Shown here piece after piece: positions 50,789 through 60,415 of a stretch of 64,000 bases of DNA. Made by a program: the position numbers and the translations under genes. The DNA comes from Ruegeria arenilitoris (GTDB lineage Bacteria > Pseudomonadota > Alphaproteobacteria > Rhodobacterales > Rhodobacteraceae), in the NCBI RefSeq assembly GCF_013035425.1, contig NZ_WQHX01000006.1, forward strand, positions 124,001 through 188,000, given 5' to 3'. Below the pieces are notes generated by a model, which saw only the letters and a program-made list of their open reading frames with translations, searched no databases and was not told the DNA's origin. The stretch's first letter is position 1; each line of letters starts with the position of its first letter.

Positions 50789-52168
50789 ATGAAAAGTATA
50801 TCATATAGCCTGTTGGCTGTTTGGGCTTTGGGCGGATCTGCACTTGCTCAAGACGAAGCGCTTGAACAGACTTTGTTCACCAACGTGCATGTCTTTGATG
50901 GCGTCAACGAACAAAGGATCGAGAATGCCAGCGTGTTGGTCGAAGGCAATCTAATCAAAACTGTTTCAACAGATACAATTGATGCCCCAAACGCCAATGT
51001 CATTGACGGCGGCGGTCGCACCCTTACCCCCGGATTTATTGAATTGCACGCACACCTAATGCTGATGGGGCCGACACTGCCGGCAATGGAAGCCAACACC
51101 ACCTGGGAAGACTTTGCTATCCATGGCGCCCGGATGGCCGAAATGTACCTTATGCAAGGTTTCACCACGGTGCGGGACGCCGGAGGGGCGAATGGTGGGC
51201 TTCGCAGAGCAATAGACTCGGGACAGATCGAAGGTCCCCGCTACTATCCTTCCGGCGCGTTCATCGGGACACGCGGTGGTCACGCCGATTTCGCAAACTT
51301 CACCGCGCCACCGGGCTCAAGCACAAACATGGGTCGACTGAACATGGCGCAAGAGGTTAGCGGTGTTGATGATGTCTACAAATTCGCCCGCAACAACTTC
51401 CGCATGGGTGCGACGCAGTTGAAGTTCATGCAATCCGGCGGTGTCGTCTCGGCATTCGATCCCTGGCAATTGCTGGCCGGCTCCCCTGAAGAAATAAAAG
51501 CCGCTGTGCAAGTCGCGAATGAGTATGGCAGCTATGTGATGGCACACTCTTACAGAAAAGAAGCAATTCTGAATGCACTCGACGCCGGGGTAATGTCAAT
51601 TGAACACGGGTTTTCGTTTGATTGCGAAATTGCCGAAGTCATGAACGAAAAAGGTGCTTATATCACCACGAACCTAACGGCTTTTGACCCGGGTCTTCTG
51701 GAAATCCCTGCGGTTGCAAACGTGCCTTCAAGCCTTGCAAAGGCCAAGTCAGCCTCGGCCACTTTTGCCGGTTACATCGACAACATGAAGGAATGCCCAG
51801 TGAAACGAGGGTTTCAGACCGATTGCGTCGGGTCGGTTGAGGCTTGCAACATACAAATCGCCTACGAAAAACATCTCAATAACGAGTTCTTTGGACCCTT
51901 TACCTCGATGGTTACACTGACTTCTACAGGCTGCGAGGTCGTCGCGTTATCTGGTGATTTCATGAATCCCTACACAGCTGGGAAATTGGGAGTGATCGAA
52001 GAGGGGGCCTATGCAGATATCTTATTGATCGACGGAAATCCGCTCGAGGATTTTTCGGTCGTCGGCACCGGAGATCAATGGTTCGGAGCCGACCTGAGGC
52101 CGGACAGCCCGGAAACCATCCGTTTAATCATGAAGGACGGCGTAGTTTACAAAAACACGCTAGATTAA
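50789..52168 (+). CDS. Secreted metal-dependent amidohydrolase (prolidase-like), 459 aa
   Basis: Exported hydrolase with a signal peptide (about 1-20, ALGGSALAQ). It has the amidohydrolase metal site: HAH in ELHAHL, a lysine in QLKFMQSGG, the two histidines in VMAHSY and SIEHGF, and an Asp in FQTDCVGS. The C-terminal beta-sandwich ends GAYADILLIDGNPLEDF. Relatives act on Xaa-Pro dipeptides or cyclic amides. It is followed by a DUF3299 and a porin-like gene with short spacing, so the three may form one surface/periplasm-linked unit. Confidence 0.85.
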   Translation: MKSISYSLLAVWALGGSALAQDEALEQTLFTNVHVFDGVNEQRIENASVLVEGNLIKTVSTDTIDAPNANVIDGGGRTLTPGFIELHAHLMLMGPTLPAMEANTTWEDFAIHGARMAEMYLMQGFTTVRDAGGANGGLRRAIDSGQIEGPRYYPSGAFIGTRGGHADFANFTAPPGSSTNMGRLNMAQEVSGVDDVYKFARNNFRMGATQLKFMQSGGVVSAFDPWQLLAGSPEEIKAAVQVANEYGSYVMAHSYRKEAILNALDAGVMSIEHGFSFDCEIAEVMNEKGAYITTNLTAFDPGLLEIPAVANVPSSLAKAKSASATFAGYIDNMKECPVKRGFQTDCVGSVEACNIQIAYEKHLNNEFFGPFTSMVTLTSTGCEVVALSGDFMNPYTAGKLGVIEEGAYADILLIDGNPLEDFSVVGTGDQWFGADLRPDSPETIRLIMKDGVVYKNTLD

Positions 52169-52218
52169 TGTCGTATCTGGTTCCACCTGGATTGCCAAAG
52201 ATCGGGAGAAACTTAGGC

Positions 52219-52983
52219 ATGTTTTTTCGTATAAAGGTCGCAGTGCTGACTTGTTTCTTCTGTGTCGGTGCCGGATCTGTTGTTTCTGCGGGCATCTCTG
52301 TAGACTGGGTCGATCTTCCTGATCCCACCGTTCAAATCTTTGAAGACCCCTATAGAGATCTGACGCCAGAGCAATTCGACGACGTGCTGCTTGTTGTGCG
52401 TTTGCGCGGTCGTCTCCAGCAAAATGCAGGCAGTGAGGAAGAACGGTTAAGGTGGCAAGAATTACTGACCAAAACCGAAGATGTTTTGGCAGACGATGGC
52501 GTCGACGTCGATTGGTTACTGTCCCAACGCGAGGTTGTTAAAGAACGGCGAGAAAAGGCTGCGACAGCTGGCAATCCATTATACGACGGGCGGACCGTCA
52601 CGCTTGCCGGCTTTGCTATTCCGGCACCGCCGGACGCGAGCGGAAAAGCCATCGCATATCTGGTCCCTGAAAGGGGGATGTGCAGCCACATGCCGCCGCC
52701 GCCACCGAACCAAATGATCCGAGTTCAATTGAACGGTGATTGGACGCCTGCTTATTTTCACGAACCCGTTCGGCTGACGGGAAAATTGGAGATTGCTCCT
52801 TCCAATCACCAGATGGTAGTAGTCGACGGCCTGATGCCCATGCAAGCCACGTTTCAGCTTGAGGCAGCCAAAGTTGAAACGCTTGAGAGCCGCGAAGATC
52901 AACTGGAGTGGAGCGAAAGTGCCGCCAAAAAATTACGGGCCGCAGGCGCACGTAAAACCGGTGGTAGACAGGCGTCAGAATGA
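52219..52983 (+). CDS. DUF3299 periplasmic protein, 254 aa
   Basis: Exported protein with a signal peptide of about 24 residues from the ATG at 52219 (MFFRIKVAVLTCFFCVGAGS). An alternative start at 52168 overlaps the amidohydrolase stop by one base and adds 17 residues. The DUF3299 mark is seen in GYVVP-like TVTLAGFAIPAPPD and CSHMPPPPPNQMIRV. These domains occur in periplasmic proteins linked to ABC-type export or metal handling, but have no proven function. A helical region (about 40-110) precedes it. Overlaps the porin start by four bases. Confidence 0.75.
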   Translation: MFFRIKVAVLTCFFCVGAGSVVSAGISVDWVDLPDPTVQIFEDPYRDLTPEQFDDVLLVVRLRGRLQQNAGSEEERLRWQELLTKTEDVLADDGVDVDWLLSQREVVKERREKAATAGNPLYDGRTVTLAGFAIPAPPDASGKAIAYLVPERGMCSHMPPPPPNQMIRVQLNGDWTPAYFHEPVRLTGKLEIAPSNHQMVVVDGLMPMQATFQLEAAKVETLESREDQLEWSESAAKKLRAAGARKTGGRQASE

Positions 52984-54161
52984 TGAAATGGTGCCTCGCT
53001 CTGTTAATATCTTTTGCTGGTGCTTCAATCGCTGTAGCTCAAGGATTGTCGGGCCCTTCGTCCGTGGTCGCCGAACTAGAGCCAGGTGATGGTTTAACCG
53101 ATCCCCAATATCGTTCAGATTTTCCACGAAACGTAGCTCCTGGTTGGTTTGCGTGGAAGGACAAGCTTGGCGAAAACGGTTTTCGGTTCTCGATCGATTA
53201 TCTTGCCTTAGGACAAACGACTGACGCCGATTTAGGAGAGGGAGAGGCCGCAAGCGGTATCGCTCGTTTCTTTGGCAGTTGGCAAGCAACTGATCTGGGG
53301 TCGCTGACGTTCAAGATTGAAGATCGGCACAGCTACACTGATGTGGCTCCACAGTTTCTTGGTCTGGACGGCGGTGCATTATCGATTACCGGTACCGCCT
53401 TCAATGACAATGGCTTGCTTTTGACGAACCTGTTTTGGACCCAACGCGCCGGAGATGGTTCTTGGACGTTACAAATCGGGCAGATCGATGTGACAGATTT
53501 TGTTGACGTTTACGGGCTTGTCAGCCCCTACAGCGGATTTCAAAACCTGTCTTTTAATACAAACCCAACCATTAACACGCCGAACCAAGGGATCGGCATC
53601 GCCGGAGGTCTCAAGCTCAGTAGTAATTTTTACGCCGTAGCTAGTTTGGCCGATGCCGACGCTGATCCTTCAAACCCTGACTTTGATGTTTTTAGCGATG
53701 GAAACCTCTTCAAATCTTTAGAGATTGGCTACACTTCGGGCTTTGACCGCATCTATCTCGACAACGTCCACCTTACGCTTTGGCACGCGGATGGCTCTGA
53801 AGACCAAGGCCGCGAAGAAGACTATGGCACCGCCTTTTCAGCAGCGTGGTTTGTAGGAAATCAGTGGATGCCGTTTTTTCGCGCAGGGGCTGCCAAGGGG
53901 ACGGCCGCTCTGTACGACCGTTCCGTCTCAACTGGCATAGGATATTATGGTCGGAACACAGATCTGGCCGGACTGGGCCTGAATTGGGCCGAAGCGCGAG
54001 GGGTCGACGGAGATCAATTTACGTTTGAAGCCTTCTATCGATTTTCTATATCGCCCGGGCTTCAAATAACACCGTCGGTCCAATTTATCTCGGACCCGTT
54101 GCTAAATCCTGATCAGGACAACATCACACTTTTTGGATTACGAACAAGGATCGTTTTCTGA
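52980..54161 (+). CDS. OprB-like carbohydrate-selective porin, 393 aa
   Basis: Outer-membrane beta-barrel protein. A signal peptide runs to about residue 20 (AGASIAVAQ), many alternating amphipathic strands follow, and it ends in F (GLRTRIVF), as expected for barrel insertion. ENGFRFSIDYLALGQTTD and LFWTQRAGDGSWTLQIGQIDVTDF are typical of OprB relatives. Coupled to the DUF3299 gene by an ATGA overlap. Convergent with the glutaminase gene with only 21 bases between. Confidence 0.75.
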   Translation: MMKWCLALLISFAGASIAVAQGLSGPSSVVAELEPGDGLTDPQYRSDFPRNVAPGWFAWKDKLGENGFRFSIDYLALGQTTDADLGEGEAASGIARFFGSWQATDLGSLTFKIEDRHSYTDVAPQFLGLDGGALSITGTAFNDNGLLLTNLFWTQRAGDGSWTLQIGQIDVTDFVDVYGLVSPYSGFQNLSFNTNPTINTPNQGIGIAGGLKLSSNFYAVASLADADADPSNPDFDVFSDGNLFKSLEIGYTSGFDRIYLDNVHLTLWHADGSEDQGREEDYGTAFSAAWFVGNQWMPFFRAGAAKGTAALYDRSVSTGIGYYGRNTDLAGLGLNWAEARGVDGDQFTFEAFYRFSISPGLQITPSVQFISDPLLNPDQDNITLFGLRTRIVF

Positions 54162-54182
54162 CCACGCAACGCTGCCGGAATT

Positions 54183-55124
54183 TCAAAAGACGGACCACCC
54201 CAATCTACGTGTCAACTCTTCTATCGCCTTCAATGCCAGAACAGAGTTTCCCTTCTCGTCCAGCCCCGGACTCCAAGCAGCCAACGAGGCGACGCCGGGT
54301 ACAATGGCCACAATGCCGCCTCCAACGCCGCTCTTGCACGGTAGTCCGACCCGAAATGCAACTTCCCCCGAAGCATCATAACATCCACATGTCATCATTA
54401 ACGAATTGATGCGCCGCGCCCTTTCCGGAGTAACACCAAAACGTGATGCCCCCTTATCATTGCCCCCAGCGGCCAAGAAACGTGTCGCAAGTGCAAGCTG
54501 CTGACAACTCATCTCAATGCTGCATTGACGAAAGTAACTTTCTGTTACCTGGCGCACGTCACACTCAATGTTGCCTTCAGCCAGCATGAAATAGGCCAAC
54601 GCCCGATTTCTGTCGCCCGTTGCAACCTCCGACTGAAAGACGTTTTCGTTAACGTATATCGTGTGGTCGTCGGCCAGATCTTGGCACAGCTGCAAAACCG
54701 GATGATTTTCAGCAGCTTCCCGCGACTTCAGGGTAATAATGTCGGAAACGACAATTGCGCCCGGATTAATGAATGGGTTTCGTGGTTTTCCACGTTCAAA
54801 TTCAAGTTGAACGATAGAGTTGAATGGATCACCCGAAGGTTCACGCCCAACGCGTTGCCAAAGTGCCGCTCCAACGTGACCAAGTGCCAAGACCAAACTG
54901 AATATTTTGGAGATACTCTGGATCGAGAATGGTACCGCACTGTCACCTGACGACAGCACAGGTCCACCAAGCGGCGCCACAGCAATTCCGCACCGGTTCA
55001 GGGAAACATCAGCAAGTTCAGGAATATAGCTGGCGGCCGCTCCCCGTTCTGTTTCAAAGCGCATCCGATCAACGATGTCGTCAAGAATTTCTTGAAAACG
55101 CACTGGATCAGGTGGCTGAAACAT
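54183..55124 (-). CDS. glsA: Glutaminase A, 313 aa
   Basis: Hydrolyses glutamine to glutamate and ammonia. Serine beta-lactamase-like fold with catalytic SxxK in FSIQSISKIF; other family marks are NPFINPGAIVVSD, NENVFQSE, RNRALAYFMLAEGN and CGCYDASGEVAFRVGLPCKSGVGGG (in part). The frame begins at 55175, but I choose 55124, which matches the length of other GlsA proteins and overlaps the symporter gene by 17 bases. Works with the symporter next to it on glutamine. Confidence 0.93.
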   Translation of the reverse strand: MFQPPDPVRFQEILDDIVDRMRFETERGAAASYIPELADVSLNRCGIAVAPLGGPVLSSGDSAVPFSIQSISKIFSLVLALGHVGAALWQRVGREPSGDPFNSIVQLEFERGKPRNPFINPGAIVVSDIITLKSREAAENHPVLQLCQDLADDHTIYVNENVFQSEVATGDRNRALAYFMLAEGNIECDVRQVTESYFRQCSIEMSCQQLALATRFLAAGGNDKGASRFGVTPERARRINSLMMTCGCYDASGEVAFRVGLPCKSGVGGGIVAIVPGVASLAAWSPGLDEKGNSVLALKAIEELTRRLGWSVF

Positions 55125-56541
55125 CGTCGGTCTCATTCCATATATTCTTCGAGATGCCCTTTGGCTTTCCGTCAAAGTTCTCTAGAATAAATGTTGGTTC
55201 TTTCCCGGACTTACGCTGATCGAAATAGTCTTTGGTCAAGCGATAGACAGTTCCAGACAATAACAAAATCGCGGTTATATTGATTACAGCCATCAGGCCC
55301 ATCGCAGCATCTGCAAAGTTGAAAACGGTTGCTACTGTTTGAACTGAACCCCATACGACCATCGCCAGACATCCTGACCGCAAAATCGTCATTGCCACCC
55401 TTCCCTCTAACCCAAGGAAAACCATCGCGTTTTCTGCGTAGGAATAGTTGCCGAGTATCGATGTGAACGCAAAAAAGATAATTGCAACAGCAATAAAATA
55501 GGTCCCGGTTGGTCCAAGATGGACGTCTAAAGCGTTTTGCGTCAACTGCATTCCGGTAGCTTCTCCACCGGCTAAAGCACCTGACAAAAGGATCATCAGT
55601 GCGGTGGCGGTACACACAAGGATCGTGTCGACGAAGCAGCCAAAAGCCTGAACCATTCCCTGGCTGGAGGGATGGTGCGGTGACGGCGTGGCGACAGCGG
55701 CAATGTTAGGTGCTGAACCCATTCCGGCCTCGTTAGAAAACAAACCGCGCTTGATTCCGTTCAACATTGCGGCCATCACTCCACCAGCGACACCGCCTGC
55801 TGCTTCTTGCAGTCCAAGAGCGCTAGACACTATGAGCCAGAGCAATCCCGGCACTTCTGAGAAGTTCAAGACCATAACGACAACGGCGATCAAAAGATAT
55901 CCGCCTGCCATGAATGGCACCACGATTTCAGCGACCCTAGCTATCGCCTTGATACCCCCAAAAATCACGATCGCAGCAATTACGGCTACGCCAGCTCCAA
56001 CCCATAACTTTTCAAGGCCAAAGGCACCGGACAAGGCTTCTGCGATTGAGTTCGACTGGACCGCGACAAAAATCAGCCCAAAACTCAGGATAAGGCAGAT
56101 CGAAAACAACACTCCTGCCCAAGGCGCATTCAACCCCTTTGATATATAGAAAGCGGGCCCTCCACGAAAATCGCCTGATTTGGTCGTTATTTTGTAGAGC
56201 TGTGCCAAGGTACTCTCGGAATAAGCCGTAGCCATCCCGACCAATGCCACCATCCACATCCAAAATATTGCACCAGGTCCGCCCAGCGACAAAGCCACTG
56301 CAACACCGGCGAGGTTTCCTGTCCCAACGCGGGAAGCAAGGCTGACGGTCAGTGCCTGAAAAGGCGTTATTCCGCGCCTGTCCGTTCTGGGGGCCGAGGT
56401 TATGACACGCAGCATTTCTCCGAAATGCAGAAACTGAAGGGCGCCAAGCCGGATCGTAAAAAATATCCCGGCGCCCAACAGCCCGTAGATAAGGACATAA
56501 TTCCAAAGTATTCCGTTTAATCCGTCGACAATAAATTCCAT
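55108..56541 (-). CDS. Alanine/glycine:cation symporter family, probable glutamine/amino-acid importer, 477 aa
   Basis: Inner-membrane sodium-coupled amino-acid carrier (AGCS) with about eleven helices. The family signature is seen in GVGTGNLAGVAVALSLGGPGAIFWMW (in part), KRGLFSNEAGMGSAPNIAA and FAFTSILGNYSYAENAM. Its coupling to glsA suggests glutamine as a main substrate, as in the alsT-type transporters of other bacteria. Confidence 0.9.
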   Translation of the reverse strand: MEFIVDGLNGILWNYVLIYGLLGAGIFFTIRLGALQFLHFGEMLRVITSAPRTDRRGITPFQALTVSLASRVGTGNLAGVAVALSLGGPGAIFWMWMVALVGMATAYSESTLAQLYKITTKSGDFRGGPAFYISKGLNAPWAGVLFSICLILSFGLIFVAVQSNSIAEALSGAFGLEKLWVGAGVAVIAAIVIFGGIKAIARVAEIVVPFMAGGYLLIAVVVMVLNFSEVPGLLWLIVSSALGLQEAAGGVAGGVMAAMLNGIKRGLFSNEAGMGSAPNIAAVATPSPHHPSSQGMVQAFGCFVDTILVCTATALMILLSGALAGGEATGMQLTQNALDVHLGPTGTYFIAVAIIFFAFTSILGNYSYAENAMVFLGLEGRVAMTILRSGCLAMVVWGSVQTVATVFNFADAAMGLMAVINITAILLLSGTVYRLTKDYFDQRKSGKEPTFILENFDGKPKGISKNIWNETDDVSAT

Positions 56542-56762
56542 TCCGGGCTCTCAAAAACAAACTGACATTTTTGATTCAGGTTATTCGCAATTCACGAATA
56601 TTCAAAATCAGCCTTCGAAATGTCCCGGCTCTATCGGCGTCTGGCAAAAGTCGTCTTTGGACAGGTCAGGCCGCTCCAATGATTTTGAAATCAGGTCGAT
56701 AGAGGAAGGAACTCTTCTGATTGTGTGAAATTTTTTAGTAGCTGGCTACACAGTACCTGACT

Positions 56763-57455
56763 TCACCCAAGATAATCGCGTAAGCTCGTCGGTGGATTAT
56801 TCAGCAAATGTTCCGTCGGCTCTGGCGGATGGGCTATTCCGTCCGCGACCAAGATAGACTTGTTCGTGATGCGCCGCGCATCCTGCGGGTCGTGGCTAAT
56901 CATCAACAATGTTTTGTTAGTTCCCGAAATAAGTTGAGCCACAAGATCCAGCATTTCGGCCTTCAACGCAGGACCCAATGCGGCGAAAGGCTCATCTAGC
57001 AACAACAGGTCTCGTTGCTGAACCAACACTCGCGCCAAGGCCACACGGCTTTGTTGTCCCCCTGATAACTCAAATGGTTTGCGAGTGCCCATCCCCAATA
57101 AGCCGACGCGACCAAGCGCGGAGGCGACCAAAGCGCGTTCATCTTTAGAAACACGCCCGTTCGGACGAATACCCAACGACACATTCTGCTCAGCGCTTAA
57201 ATGCGGAAAAAGATTGTTGTCTTGAAACAACGAGGCCACCGGACGTTTCCCCGGAGGCCGTTTTGTCAGGTCCTCTCCATCCCAGAATATTCTGCCACCC
57301 TTCACATTACGAAACCCGGCGATAGCTTCAAGTAGGGTGGATTTGCCCGCTCCGGAAGGACCGATGATCGCTACGCACGAGGCATCTGCGACTTCAAGGT
57401 TTGCCCTTAGAACGAAATCACCGTTTGCGATGACGCATTCATCAAGTCTCAACAT
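56763..57455 (-). CDS. thiQ: Thiamin ABC transporter ATPase
   Basis: ATPase of thiamin import, 230 residues. Walker A GPSGAGKST, Q-loop SLFQDNNLFPHL, signature LSGGQQSRVALARV and Walker B LLLLDEPFAALG. I start at the ATG at 57455 following GGAGGTCG; a GTG at 57470 is possible. Overlaps thiP by 14 bases. Last gene of thiBPQ. Confidence 0.92.
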   Translation of the reverse strand: MLRLDECVIANGDFVLRANLEVADASCVAIIGPSGAGKSTLLEAIAGFRNVKGGRIFWDGEDLTKRPPGKRPVASLFQDNNLFPHLSAEQNVSLGIRPNGRVSKDERALVASALGRVGLLGMGTRKPFELSGGQQSRVALARVLVQQRDLLLLDEPFAALGPALKAEMLDLVAQLISGTNKTLLMISHDPQDARRITNKSILVADGIAHPPEPTEHLLNNPPTSLRDYLG

Positions 57456-58989
57456 GCCATCGACCTCCACGATCTAGAACCCAAAACGATCCCATGGACA
57501 GCATCAGCAATAATAGCGCGCCTCCGGCCGCGGCCTGAATCTGATAGGCACCCATCAGACGATAGATTTGCAAAGGCAGAGTTGCCACCTGTGCATCTGC
57601 GAACAAAGCGATGACACCCAAATCTCCCATTGAAAGTGCCATTGCCAAACCAGCCGCAAATCCGATCTGTGCCCGCATGCGAGGCAGCAAGACACTCGCA
57701 AAAAATACATGGCCTTTCATGTCGAGCGAGAGAGCGAGCCGACTGTACCGAGTAACAGTTTCCTGCGCTGCCGGAACAAGAATTCGCAACGCGAAAGGCA
57801 AGGCCATAACTGCGTTAACCAACGCGGTGACCGGTAACGCCACCGCAGTTGGATTCACAAAAGGTCTGATCAGAATAAACAAACCCGTGCCGATTACCAA
57901 TGGCGACGCCGCCAAACCGAGAATCCCGATCAGCTCAACAAAGCTGTGCCGCCCGACTGCCACAGCTGCGGCCATTGGCAATGCCAGGAACAAAAGGATG
58001 GAAGTACTGGCAACAGCCACTGCAACCGAAATAACTGCCGCCTTGAAGACCTGAGTCGGCAATTCTAATAACCCCACAACGCCGGAAATCACCACTGACG
58101 ACAGGGGCAACAGCAGAAAAGCCGCAGTGGCGGAGATCCAAAACGTATCGATTGCTGGGGAGCCCCCGTCCCATCGACGAATTGCCCTGTCAAGCCCTGT
58201 TCGAAATCCTTCTTTCCGCGTAAATCGCAACGCGACCAATGCCGCGGCAGCCGTCAATGCCAATTGGACAGTGGACAAAAGCGCAGCGCGACCCAAATTA
58301 AAATCGTAAGTAAACGCCTGATAGATTGCGAGTTCAATCGTTGTTGCGCGCGGCCCACCGCCTAACGTCAACGCGACAGCGAAGCTGGTCAGGCAGATCG
58401 CGAAAACTACTGCCAGAACGCTGGGTAGAACGCGCTTCAGCATCGGCCACTCAAGCAATCGAAACATTGCCATACCCTTGCAGTTCAGCTGCGCAGCTAG
58501 CCGAAACTGTTCAGCCGGAATTTCCTGCCATCCCTGAAGAAGAAGACGAGTCGCCAAGGGCAAGTTGAAGAATACGTGTGCCAACACCACACCGTGTAAT
58601 CCGTATACACGGATGGCCGGAAGACCAAAGAAGCCCAAAGCTTCAGAAATCCAACCTGCCCTTCCAAATACTTGTAGAATGCCAAGTATTGCAACAATGA
58701 CCGGCAAAACAAACGGAGCCCCTAACAAGGCTATCAATACCTGCCTGCCAAAAAACCTCCTGCGCGCCAGTGCACGTGCAGTCGGGATGGCAAGGCCAGC
58801 GCTGATCACCGAAGACAAAACTGCCTGTGTCAGCGTAAAACGCAAGGCAGCCCAGTCGGAAAACGCAAACATCCCACCAGAGTCAGCACGCAGGGCAACT
58901 GCTGCCAAAGTACCCAGTACCAGTGCAGCAACAAGCGTGGCTGCACCGACACCGGGTAGAGGGCTTATTGGCTGAGCGCGCTCAGCCAT
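57442..58989 (-). CDS. thiP: Thiamin ABC transporter permease
   Basis: The 515-residue permease is a fusion of two permease halves, each with an EAA loop (EQFRLAAQLNCKGMAMFRLLEWPML, in part, and YSRLALSLDMKGHVFFASVLLPRM, in part) and about twelve helices in total, the normal ThiP/SfuB plan. It overlaps thiB by 25 bases; the overlap contains a 16-base palindrome at 58970-58985. Confidence 0.92.
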   Translation of the reverse strand: MAERAQPISPLPGVGAATLVAALVLGTLAAVALRADSGGMFAFSDWAALRFTLTQAVLSSVISAGLAIPTARALARRRFFGRQVLIALLGAPFVLPVIVAILGILQVFGRAGWISEALGFFGLPAIRVYGLHGVVLAHVFFNLPLATRLLLQGWQEIPAEQFRLAAQLNCKGMAMFRLLEWPMLKRVLPSVLAVVFAICLTSFAVALTLGGGPRATTIELAIYQAFTYDFNLGRAALLSTVQLALTAAAALVALRFTRKEGFRTGLDRAIRRWDGGSPAIDTFWISATAAFLLLPLSSVVISGVVGLLELPTQVFKAAVISVAVAVASTSILLFLALPMAAAVAVGRHSFVELIGILGLAASPLVIGTGLFILIRPFVNPTAVALPVTALVNAVMALPFALRILVPAAQETVTRYSRLALSLDMKGHVFFASVLLPRMRAQIGFAAGLAMALSMGDLGVIALFADAQVATLPLQIYRLMGAYQIQAAAGGALLLLMLSMGSFWVLDRGGRWHVET

Positions 58990-59945
58990 TCCGAAATTGC
59001 CTGTTCACGTTCTGTTGCGGCCTGATCCGGCTCAAACAAAAGCGCCTTTTGGGGGACAATCAAAGTCTCGAACCCCTTAGGCAGCCCATTGGCCGGAGTT
59101 ACCGCCGGAAACATCCAGTTGGTCGTTGGAATAATCTGTTGGAATTTGTCTGACACCATAAACTGCAAAAATTGATCAGCAAGTTCGGACTGATCGGTAT
59201 TCGCCAGTTTTGCGGCAACTTCGACCTGCATGTAGTGACCTTCGTCAAAGGACGCGGCCGCCTTACTGTCGTCTTCTTCAGCGATCAAATGATAAGCGGG
59301 AGATGTGGTGTAGCTGAGGACCATGTCAGCTTCACCTTCAAGGAAAAGTCCATAAGCTTCTGACCACCCCTTGGTAACCGTCACGATATTGTCGGCCAAG
59401 CCCGCCCAAATTTCCGATGCCTCCTCGCCATATGCTGCCTTGACCCACAAGAGCAGGCCCAGACCCGGCGTCGAAGAGCGAGGATCTTGGATGATGATCT
59501 TAGTATCACTATCTGCCAATTCACGGAAGTTAGCAGGGGCTACCGCATCGGCATTAAGAACAAACGCGAAATAACCCCAGTCGAATGGCACAAATACTTC
59601 GTCCGACCACTCGATCGGGAGGTTGTACTCTGCAATCACCGAATGAGGGGCAAAAAGACCGGTTTCCTTTGCAGATGTGATCAGGTTGTTATCAAGCCCA
59701 AGCACGACATCGGCGTCTGTGTTTTCGCCCTCAAGACGAATGCGAGACAAAAGCGCCGCACCGTCTTCGATGCCAACAAGGTTCAACTTGCAGTCGCAAA
59801 CCTCTTCAAACGCAGTTTCCACTTGCGGACCTGGTCCCCAATCCGAAACAAAACTGTCATACGTGTAAACGGTCAGCTGAGGTTTGTCGGCGGCAAAAGC
59901 CGCTGTTGCACTCAGAAGTCCCGCAGCAATTAGCAGATGCTTCAT
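58965..59945 (-). CDS. thiB: Thiamin-binding periplasmic protein
   Basis: Binding protein for thiamin and its phosphates, 326 residues with a signal peptide ending ATAAFAADK. Family marks are LTVYTYDSFVSDWGPGPQVE, FDWGYFAFV and YTTSPAYHLIAEED. The frame continues to 60113, but that part is the riboswitch; the ATG at 59945 has GGAGGA upstream and begins the signal peptide. First gene of thiBPQ, under TPP control. Confidence 0.95.
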   Translation of the reverse strand: MKHLLIAAGLLSATAAFAADKPQLTVYTYDSFVSDWGPGPQVETAFEEVCDCKLNLVGIEDGAALLSRIRLEGENTDADVVLGLDNNLITSAKETGLFAPHSVIAEYNLPIEWSDEVFVPFDWGYFAFVLNADAVAPANFRELADSDTKIIIQDPRSSTPGLGLLLWVKAAYGEEASEIWAGLADNIVTVTKGWSEAYGLFLEGEADMVLSYTTSPAYHLIAEEDDSKAAASFDEGHYMQVEVAAKLANTDQSELADQFLQFMVSDKFQQIIPTTNWMFPAVTPANGLPKGFETLIVPQKALLFEPDQAATEREQAISEWLSALSQ

Positions 59946-59990
59946 GTCATCCTCCATTGCGGCGAGAGGGCAAGGATGGATGAAACCGTC

Positions 59991-60077
59991 ACCTTTCCCT
60001 CCGCCGGTTCTAGCCGGTTCAGGTTCAACGGGTTCGTCAAACGACGTCTCAGCGCGGCTTGCCGCGCACCCCGAGGT
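59991..60077 (-). ncRNA. TPP (THI-box) riboswitch upstream of thiBPQ
   Basis: On the minus strand: ACCTCGGGGTGC, a GC-rich P3 hairpin (GCGCGGC/GCCGCGC), CTGAGA, then ACCCGTTGAACCTGAACCGG, GGCGGAGGGAAAGGT with P1 closed by ACCT and AGGT. All thi-box core elements are present. It ends about 46 bases before the thiB start codon, near enough for ribosome-site masking. Confidence 0.94.
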
Positions 60078-60351
60078 AAAACTGTGATTAGGAGGAACTG
60101 GAAGAAAATACAACCAAAACCAACTTCATCTAATCCTATCTGACAAAACCTACTGACGAGTCCCCGCATATCTTGACCGAGGAATGTTGTTGAAAATGCG
60201 ACCTTGTATTTTCCGAAGTCAGTTTGGGTAAAACAGGGGCTTGAATTTACTACATTACATACGAATCCGAATACGTAGGAGCGGAAGAACCTGCCACATT
60301 TTTGAAGTCAGGGATAGGTATGGTAAAGGTTCCAAACTCGTGAAACTTTTG

Positions 60352-60379
60352 TTGACAAGACGTCTTTACGTAATAATTT
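60352..60379 (+). promoter_or_regulatory. Sigma-70-like promoter candidate for the xylulokinase gene
   Basis: TTGACA at 60352-60357 and TAATTT at 60374-60379 with a 16-base spacer, 37 bases upstream of the GTG start. The -35 is perfect and the -10 weak. Confidence 0.35.
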
Positions 60380-60415
60380 TACCCACTGAAATAATAATCG
60401 AAAGAGGGGCGCAAA

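Larger units (their letters stand above)
59946..60415. other. Intergenic region between thiB and the xylulokinase gene
   Basis: About 470 bases. The left part is the thiBPQ leader with the TPP riboswitch at 59991-60077 and, to its right, the thiB promoter. The right part holds the xylulokinase promoter candidate at 60352-60379. No gene seen in either strand. Confidence 0.6.

Noticed and set aside
59946..60113. N-terminal extension of thiB
   Set aside because: The sequence is the TPP riboswitch; the signal peptide starts at 59945.
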